Origin: Actinomycetota bacterium
Lineage (GTDB): Bacteria > Actinomycetota > Thermoleophilia > Gaiellales > Gaiellaceae
DNA length: 6,941 bases
Assembly: GCA_019234175.1 (NCBI GenBank)
Contig: JAFALP010000060.1
Span: forward strand, 1-6,941
Direction: 5' to 3'
Shown here: positions 1 through 4,799 of the stretch, in pieces
How positions within the stretch are numbered: position 1 is the stretch's first letter
How the letters are laid out: each line of letters begins with the position of its first letter
Made by a program: the position numbers and the translations under genes
Notes under the pieces: model-generated
Database searches by the model: none
What the model saw: only the letters and a program-made list of their open reading frames with translations
Told to the model about the DNA's origin: nothing

Positions 1-1842
1 GTCGCCGCAGCGACGACGGGTGCGATGCTCACATTCGTCCTGCCGGTGACGCTGCCTGCCCCGAACTCGGCCATCCCCGACCGGCTCGAGGGATGGGGCC
101 TCGCCGCCGGCGTCGGCATCACCGCGGTCATGCTCCTATGGCCGGCGCGGCGCCGCAGGGACCTGCGCAAGGCGGCCGCAGGGACGTTGCGGACGGTCGC
201 GGACTTCATGGAGGCGCCGCGAGCGGAGCTCGCCGTGCGCGCCGACTCGACGCGCAAGGCCGTGGACGACCTCGGCCGCGCGTTCCTCGGCTCGCAGCAC
301 CGCCCCACGGGCCCGGAGGCGCCCACCGCCGCGCTGTCGTCGCTGCCGGACGAGCTCGACTGGCTCATCTCGTTCCTGAGCGTGGACGCGATCGAACGCA
401 CCACGCCGGAGTCGGAGGAGGCGCTCGCCGCCAGCGCGTCGGTGCTGCGGGCCGGCGCCGACCGGCTGGACGGCGACGCCGACGCACGACCCGACTTCGC
501 CCGGCTCGACGCCGCTCGGAGCGCCGTCGCGCGCGCCGTGCTGCTGCAGCTCGCGGATCTCTCCGACCTCGACGCGCTCGACCCGTCGTTCCGCATCCGC
601 GCGCTGACGTACTCGGCGCGCCAGGTCGCCTCCTACGCGCTCATCGCATCGGGCGGCGAGGCGCCCGACCTGGACGAGATCGACATCGCGCCGGCACCCT
701 CGGCGCGCGGCGCGCTGCGGGCGGCGGAGCAGCTCGCCGTCGAGCACGCGAGCATCGGGTCGGTCTGGCTCCAGAACAGCCTGCGCGGCGCCGCCGGCCT
801 CGCCATCGCCGTCTTCATCGCGCAGAAGACCGGGCTCCAGCACGGGTTCTGGGTCGTGCTTGGAACACTGTCCGTGCTGCGCTCGAACGCGCTCGGCACG
901 GGGTGGTCGATCCTCAGCGCGCTCGCGGGGACCGCCGTCGGTCTCGTCGTCGGCGCGCTGCTCGTCATCGGCATCGGGACGCACGAGACCGTTTTGTGGG
1001 CGGTCCTCCCGTTCGCGATCGTGCTCGCCGCCTATGCGCCGCGCGCGATCTCGTTCGCCGCCGGCCAGGCCGGCTTCACCGTCGTGCTCTTCATCCTGTT
1101 CAACATCATCCAGCCCGTTGGCTGGCGCGTCGGCGTCGTGCGCCTCGAGGACGTCGCCATCGGGTTCGGCATCAGCCTCGGCGTCGGCCTCCTCTTCTGG
1201 CCGCGCGGCGCAGGAGCGCTGCTTCGACGCAATCTCGCGAGTGCATACGGCGCCGCGGCCGACTACGTCGTCGCGACGACGCGCAACCTCATCGGCGAGG
1301 CCGACGACGGCGCGCGCGCTGCACGTGCCGCCGACGGCGCGCTGCACCGGCTCGACGACGCGTTCCGCCAGTACCTCACCGAGCGCTCGGCGACGGAGTT
1401 CAACCTCGAGGACGTCGCCGGCCTCGTCGGCGCCGCCTCCCGCGTGCGTCGCGCAGCGCAGTCGCTGGAGTCGCTCGCCCGGATGGCAGGCAAGAGCGGC
1501 CGGCTCGGCGATTGCGGACGGAACCTCGACGGCGAGCTGAACGCGCTCCATTCGTGGTTCGTCTCGCTCGGGTATGCGCTGGAGAACGTCCGCCCCGTGC
1601 CGCCGCCGCACGTCCGCGACGCCGACGGCCGCGCGCGGCTCGTCGAGTGCGTGCGCGCCGGCGCGCGCAGCCACGACAAGGCGACGCTGCACGCGGCGTT
1701 CCTGCTCCTCGCCGCGAGCCAGCACCTCGACAACCTCTACCGCCTCGAGGGGCGTCTGCAGGAGCGCGTCAACACGGCCCGCGCGGCGTCGCCGTTCGAG
1801 ACCGCTGCGTGGGTTCCGCGCGCTCTACGCTCCCCGTCGTGA
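1..1842 (+). CDS. FUSC-family inner-membrane transporter (5' end missing)
   Basis: Putative membrane exporter of the FUSC / aromatic acid exporter type (AaeB-, YccS-like); substrate unknown. The frame is open from the first base of the window. The first visible residues are the end of a hydrophobic block (LTFVLPVTLP, then the segment GWGLAAGVGITAVMLLWP), which is how the N-terminal membrane half of these proteins ends. The gene therefore very likely begins upstream, and the ATG at 25 is an internal Met. Of 613 visible residues, about 50-255 are a charged, helical cytoplasmic region. Residues 262-401 hold about five or six hydrophobic segments (the FUSC_2-type half, including GFWVVLGTLSVLRSN and ISFAAGQAGFTVVLFILFNII). 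Residues 402-613 are a second cytoplasmic helical region. Full family members usually have about 650-750 residues, so the missing part may be about 50-130 residues. The stop TGA overlaps the rpiA start. The family call is firm; a physiological role is not. Confidence 0.87.
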   Translation, partial: VAAATTGAMLTFVLPVTLPAPNSAIPDRLEGWGLAAGVGITAVMLLWPARRRRDLRKAAAGTLRTVADFMEAPRAELAVRADSTRKAVDDLGRAFLGSQHRPTGPEAPTAALSSLPDELDWLISFLSVDAIERTTPESEEALAASASVLRAGADRLDGDADARPDFARLDAARSAVARAVLLQLADLSDLDALDPSFRIRALTYSARQVASYALIASGGEAPDLDEIDIAPAPSARGALRAAEQLAVEHASIGSVWLQNSLRGAAGLAIAVFIAQKTGLQHGFWVVLGTLSVLRSNALGTGWSILSALAGTAVGLVVGALLVIGIGTHETVLWAVLPFAIVLAAYAPRAISFAAGQAGFTVVLFILFNIIQPVGWRVGVVRLEDVAIGFGISLGVGLLFWPRGAGALLRRNLASAYGAAADYVVATTRNLIGEADDGARAARAADGALHRLDDAFRQYLTERSATEFNLEDVAGLVGAASRVRRAAQSLESLARMAGKSGRLGDCGRNLDGELNALHSWFVSLGYALENVRPVPPPHVRDADGRARLVECVRAGARSHDKATLHAAFLLLAASQHLDNLYRLEGRLQERVNTARAASPFETAAWVPRALRSPS

Positions 1843-2477
1843 GTGCGGACGCGTACAAGCGCGCGGCGGCCGAGCATGGGGCGGCCCTCGTCGAGGACGG
1901 CATGCGCGTCGGGCTCGGCACGGGGACGACGGTCGCGTTCCTCCTCCCGGCGCTCGCCGCTCGAAGGCTCGACATCGTGTGCGTGGCGACGTCGGTGGAG
2001 ACCGAGCGCGCGGCGCGCGAGCTCGGCCTGGACGTGCGCGCGTTCGACGAGCTCGACAGGCTCGACATCGCGCTGGACGGCGCCGACCAGGTCGCACCGT
2101 CCGGATGGATCGTGAAGGGCGGCGGCGGCGCCCACACGCGCGAGAAGATCGTCGCCGCCGCAGCCGACCGCTTCGTCGTCCTCGTTTCGCCCGAGAAGCT
2201 CGTGGACGAGGTGCACGCGCCGGTCCCGCTCGAGCTCGTGCCGTTCGGGCTCCTCGCGACCCTGCGCGCCCTCGGGGAGGCCCGCGTGCGCGGCATCCCC
2301 CGGAGCCCCGACGGCGGCGTCATCGCGGACTATCTCGGCGAGGTCGGCGATCCCCGAGGGCTCGCCGACCGCCTCGCCCGGACGCCCGGCGTGGTCGATC
2401 ACGGCCTGTTCCCGCCCGAGCTCCTCTCCGAGGTCGTCGTGGGAGAGGAATCGGGCGTTCGCACGATTGGCTTCTAG
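1839..2477 (+). CDS. rpiA: Ribose-5-phosphate isomerase A
   Basis: Cytosolic enzyme interconverting ribose 5-phosphate and ribulose 5-phosphate in the non-oxidative pentose phosphate pathway. The 212-residue product is close to the usual length (E. coli 219). Visible motifs are the phosphate/substrate loop VGLGTGTTVA (residues 24-33), TSVET (51-55), LDGADQ (79-84), and KGGGGAHTREK (93-103). Residues D80, D83, K93 and E102 align with the E. coli active-site residues D81, D84, K94 and E103. The family's usual GADE is GADQ here, one residue past the catalytic Asp. The start is GTG at 1839: it gives the normal N-terminus (SADAYKRAAAEHGAALVEDGM) and overlaps the FUSC stop as GTGA, a classic translational-coupling arrangement. 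The same frame stays open far upstream through the FUSC gene, but that is a GC-rich shadow with arginine-rich low-complexity translation. Likely in one operon with the FUSC gene. Confidence 0.93.
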   Translation: MSADAYKRAAAEHGAALVEDGMRVGLGTGTTVAFLLPALAARRLDIVCVATSVETERAARELGLDVRAFDELDRLDIALDGADQVAPSGWIVKGGGGAHTREKIVAAAADRFVVLVSPEKLVDEVHAPVPLELVPFGLLATLRALGEARVRGIPRSPDGGVIADYLGEVGDPRGLADRLARTPGVVDHGLFPPELLSEVVVGEESGVRTIGF

Positions 2478-2685
2478 CCGCTTCGGGGATCCATGGTCCG
2501 CGGTAAACGACAAAGCCGTCACCTCGATTGCGTGCTCCCGGTGCCGGACGCCGTTGTTGATCTTCCCGTGGCGGATGCGGGACGAGGCCGAGGAAATGCC
2601 GACGAGCATCCTCACGGTCCTCGTCGCCGACTCCTCGGGGCGCTTCACGTGCCCGGCCTGCGAGACCGCCGCGACCCTGAAGTAG
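2467..2685 (+). CDS. Small CxxC/CxxC protein, putative zinc ribbon
   Basis: I do not recognise the family. The 72-residue reading has two cysteine knuckles, CSRC (residues 23-26) and CPAC (62-65), 35 residues apart, the pattern of a single zinc-ribbon site; the middle (PTSILTVLVADSSGRFTC) looks like beta strands. From about base 2530 to the stop at 2683-2685 nearly every codon ends in G or C (exception GAA), as in the neighbouring genes, while the competing forward frame does not show this. That is the main reason to call it real. The start is uncertain. The only conventional in-frame option is TTG at 2467, inside the last codons of rpiA, with a purine-rich GAGAGGA too far upstream to be a good ribosome site; an ATT at 2527 would give a 52-residue form. 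The first 15 codons have weaker third-position bias, so the true start may be internal. It lies 18 bases before dinB. Confidence 0.55.
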   Translation: MASSRFGDPWSAVNDKAVTSIACSRCRTPLLIFPWRMRDEAEEMPTSILTVLVADSSGRFTCPACETAATLK

Positions 2686-2692
2686 CCCATGC

Positions 2693-2698
2693 TATGAG
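2693..2698 (+). promoter_or_regulatory. Possible -10 element of a leaderless dinB promoter
   Basis: TATGAG stands in a short AT-richer patch between the small CxxC gene and dinB. A transcription start about 6-7 bases downstream would fall at or beside the A of the dinB ATG at 2704, giving a leaderless mRNA, a common arrangement in actinobacteria. This agrees with the absence of any Shine-Dalgarno before that ATG. No convincing -35 hexamer is seen about 17 bases upstream. Inferred from position and composition only. Confidence 0.4.
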
Positions 2699-2709
2699 AA
2701 CATATGTTC
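2698..2709. promoter_or_regulatory. LexA operator (SOS box) on the dinB start codon
   Basis: GAACATATGTTC is a perfect 12-base palindrome, followed by G. It fits the GAAC-N4-GTTC core of the Bacillus/actinobacterial LexA box (consensus of the type CGAACATATGTTCG), differing only in the left flanking base, A instead of C. The centre of the palindrome contains the ATG of dinB (2704-2706), a gene that is SOS-induced in many bacteria. Bound LexA would cover the predicted start site and the -10 element. The match and the palindrome are seen directly; the binding is inferred. Confidence 0.75.
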
Positions 2710-3885
2710 GTGTCGGGAGCGACGATCCTGCACGCGGACATGGACGCGTTCTTCGCGTCCGTCGAGCAGCGTGACCAGCCGAGGCTCCGCGGCCGGCCGG
2801 TGATCGTCGGGGGCGGCGTCGTGCTCGCCGCCAGCTACGAGGCGAAGGCGTACGGGATCCGCACGGCGATGGGCGGACGGCAGGCCCGGCGGCTCTGCCC
2901 GCACGCGATCGTCGTCCCGCCGCGCATGTCCGCGTACTCGGAGGCGAGCAAGGCCGTGTTCCGCGTCTTCGAGGACACGACGCCCCTCGTCGAGGGCCTG
3001 TCCATCGACGAGGCGTTCCTCGACGTGCGTGGCATGGAGCGAAGCGTCGGGACGCCGACCGAGATCGCGGAGCGGCTGCGGCGCCGCGTGCACGAGGACG
3101 TCGGCCTTCCCGTCACGGTCGGCATCGCGCGGACGAAGTTCCTCGCCAAGGTCGCGAGCGCCTCGGCGAAGCCGGACGGGCTCCTGCTCGTCCCGCCCGA
3201 GGATGAGCTCGCGTTCCTCCATCCGCTCCCCGTCGAGCGCCTGTGGGGCGTCGGGCCCGCCACTGCGGGCAAGCTGCGCTCGCGCGGGATCGCCACCGTC
3301 CGGCAGGTCGCGTTCCTGCCGGAATCGACGCTCGTCGCGATCCTCGGGCGCGCCTCCGGTCGGCACCTGCACGCGCTCGCGCACAACCTCGACCCGCGGC
3401 CCGTGCGCAACCGGCCGCGACGCCGCTCGATCGGATCGCAGCGCGCGCGCGGCCGTGCCCCGTGGTCGCCCGAGTCCGTGGACGAGGATCTGATGGCGCT
3501 CGTCGACCGCGTGACGCGGCGGATGCGGAACGCCGACCGCGTCGGCCGGACGGTCGTGCTCCGGCTCCGCTTCGACGACTACTCGCGCGCGACGCGCTCG
3601 ATGACCCTCCAGGCGCCCACATCGAGCACCGAGCGCATCCTCGCCACTGCGAGAGCCCTTCTCGTCGACGCGCTGCCCATGCTCGAGCAACGGGGCGTCA
3701 CCCTCGTCGGCATCTCGGTCGCGAACCTCGACGACACGAGCCAGCTCACGCTCCCGCTCGACGCGAACGCGGCGCTCGACGCCGTGCTCGATCTCGTCCG
3801 CGAGCGCTTCGGCTCCGCCGCGATCACCCGCGCCGCGTTGTTGGGCCGGTCGCCGGGAATCAGCATGCCGCTGCTGCCTGACTGA
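2704..3885 (+). CDS. dinB: DNA polymerase IV (Y-family, DinB)
   Basis: Error-prone translesion polymerase that copies past damaged bases; cytosolic, recruited by the beta sliding clamp. The 393-residue product has all parts of the family. The palm/finger region (about 1-170) has HADMDAFFASVE, with metal ligand D12 and probable steric-gate F17, then YEAKAYGIRTAM and the catalytic SIDEAF (D102, E103), and VGIARTKFLAKVASASAKPDGL. The thumb has a helix-hairpin-helix (LWGVGPATAGKL, about 180-191). The little finger starts near RRSIGSQRARGR (about 241) and runs to about 345. The clamp-binding motif is QLTLPL (347-352), followed by a C-terminal tail of about 40 residues (ERFGSAAITRAALLGRSPG) resembling those of actinobacterial DinB proteins. 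ATG at 2704 is chosen as start; GTG at 2710 would also fit the N-terminus. No Shine-Dalgarno precedes either. A LexA-type operator overlaps the start. No missing catalytic residue is seen. Confidence 0.95.
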   Translation: MFVSGATILHADMDAFFASVEQRDQPRLRGRPVIVGGGVVLAASYEAKAYGIRTAMGGRQARRLCPHAIVVPPRMSAYSEASKAVFRVFEDTTPLVEGLSIDEAFLDVRGMERSVGTPTEIAERLRRRVHEDVGLPVTVGIARTKFLAKVASASAKPDGLLLVPPEDELAFLHPLPVERLWGVGPATAGKLRSRGIATVRQVAFLPESTLVAILGRASGRHLHALAHNLDPRPVRNRPRRRSIGSQRARGRAPWSPESVDEDLMALVDRVTRRMRNADRVGRTVVLRLRFDDYSRATRSMTLQAPTSSTERILATARALLVDALPMLEQRGVTLVGISVANLDDTSQLTLPLDANAALDAVLDLVRERFGSAAITRAALLGRSPGISMPLLPD

Positions 3886-3890
3886 GGCTT

Positions 3891-3896
3891 TACGTT
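3891..3896 (+). promoter_or_regulatory. Possible -10 element before the glycosyltransferase gene
   Basis: The 45 bases between dinB and the glycosyltransferase gene contain one AT-rich island, CTTTACGTTAGAA, just after the dinB stop. TACGTT fits the actinobacterial -10 pattern TANNNT and would give a leader of about 28 bases. No good -35 is visible, so the call rests on composition alone; read-through from dinB is the alternative. Confidence 0.3.
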
Positions 3897-3930
3897 AGAA
3901 GCGCGGCGTCGGGGGTACCGGCCGCCTGGG

Positions 3931-4788
3931 GTGTCGGGTCTCACCGCGGTGATCGTCACGTACAACCGTGCGCGGTACGTCGCGGACGCGATCGAGAGCG
4001 TGCTCGCACAGGACGTCGACCTCGAGCTGCTCGTCGTCGACGACGGATCCACCGACGACACCGCAGAGGTGGTCTCGCGCTACGGCGAGGACGTGCGATA
4101 CGTGCGGCAGGACAACCGCGGGCGCGCAGGCGCGCGCAACACGGCGGTGCGTCTCGCGCGCGGCGACCTGATCGCGTTCTGCGACTCGGACGACCGCTGG
4201 CTTCCCGGCCGGCTCGAGCGCGAGCTGGAAGCGATCGAGGACCGTCCCGACGTCGGCATGGTGCATGGACAGGTGGAGCTGACCGACTGCGACCTGCGAC
4301 CGCTCGCGGCCGAGACGCACGCGAACCGCACCATCTTCAGCGAGGCGCACCGCGGTGGCGCGACCTACGCCGGCTATGCCTCGAACTGCCGCTGCCTCAG
4401 CTCGACGATCCTCGTCCGCCGCGAGGTGTTCGACAGCGTCGGCATGTACGACGCCTCCCTCCCCATCGAGGACTACGACTTCTACCTGCGGCTGCTCCTG
4501 CACTGGGACGTGCTCTTCCTCGACGGGCCGCCGCTTGCGCAGTACCGGACGCACTCCGAGGGCAACGCCGCCCCGAACCTCGCGGCCGGCCAGATCCGGA
4601 CGGCGGAGAAGCATCTCGCCCTGCTCGAGGAGCGCCCGGACATCCCCGACGCCCGGCGGGCGCGGCGCAACTTCAACCTGATGATCGCCCGGACCTGGCG
4701 TGTTCAGGGCGATCGCCGCCGCGCCCGGGCGGCTGCGCTGCGCGCGCTGCGGCTGGGTGCGCCGCAGGCACTGCGCGTCGCGCTGTAA
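3931..4788 (+). CDS. Family 2 glycosyltransferase (GT-A fold)
   Basis: Putative inverting transferase moving a sugar from a nucleotide donor to an unknown acceptor, probably for a surface polysaccharide or glycolipid. The 285-residue protein opens with the GT-A strand TAVIVTYNRARYVADAIESVL, then VVDDGSTDDT (D37, D38), NRGRAGARN, and the metal-binding FCDSDDRW (D85, D87, D88). EDYDFYLRL (180-188) matches the ED motif carrying the usual catalytic Asp of this family. About residues 220-285 form a basic, helical C-terminal tail. No membrane segment or signal peptide is seen, so the enzyme should be cytosolic or peripheral at the membrane. The start is GTG at 3931, the only sensible in-frame start after the dinB stop, which lies in the same frame; its ribosome site is poor (GGGGG about 15 bases upstream). 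It is followed after 11 bases by the GH3 gene. Donor and acceptor cannot be read from the sequence. Confidence 0.88.
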   Translation: MSGLTAVIVTYNRARYVADAIESVLAQDVDLELLVVDDGSTDDTAEVVSRYGEDVRYVRQDNRGRAGARNTAVRLARGDLIAFCDSDDRWLPGRLERELEAIEDRPDVGMVHGQVELTDCDLRPLAAETHANRTIFSEAHRGGATYAGYASNCRCLSSTILVRREVFDSVGMYDASLPIEDYDFYLRLLLHWDVLFLDGPPLAQYRTHSEGNAAPNLAAGQIRTAEKHLALLEERPDIPDARRARRNFNLMIARTWRVQGDRRRARAAALRALRLGAPQALRVAL

Positions 4789-4791
4789 AAC

Positions 4792-4795
4792 AAGG
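4792..4795 (+). promoter_or_regulatory. Short ribosome binding site of the GH3 gene
   Basis: AAGG lies 4 bases before the GTG at 4800, within the 11-base gap after the glycosyltransferase stop. It is a weak, closely spaced site. It supports 4800 over the next in-frame GTG (4821, preceded by GGGG), which would remove the basic n-region of the signal peptide. Confidence 0.35.
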
Positions 4796-4799
4796 CCCG

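Noticed and set aside
25..27. ATG as the true start of the FUSC protein
   Set aside because: The frame is open to base 1, the residues there are the end of a hydrophobic block, and the N-terminal membrane half expected for the family is missing, so the gene must begin upstream.
136..1725. 529-residue open frame on the - strand opposite the FUSC gene
   Set aside because: Typical antisense shadow in GC-rich DNA: low-complexity Arg/Glu/Ala composition, no motifs, and wrong codon-position bias.
93..1838. Long open + strand frame running through the FUSC gene into rpiA, as if rpiA had a 580-residue N-terminal extension
   Set aside because: The translation is arginine-, alanine- and glycine-rich low complexity with no domain, while the FUSC frame has membrane segments and proper codon bias. 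RpiA begins normally at GTG 1839.
2484..2500. GGGATCCATGGTCC as a terminator or operator after rpiA
   Set aside because: Only the central CCATGG and GGATCC are palindromic; the whole does not form a useful stem and no T-run follows.
2692..3690. 332-residue open frame on the - strand opposite dinB
   Set aside because: Charged, low-complexity translation without motifs; dinB on the + strand explains the region fully.
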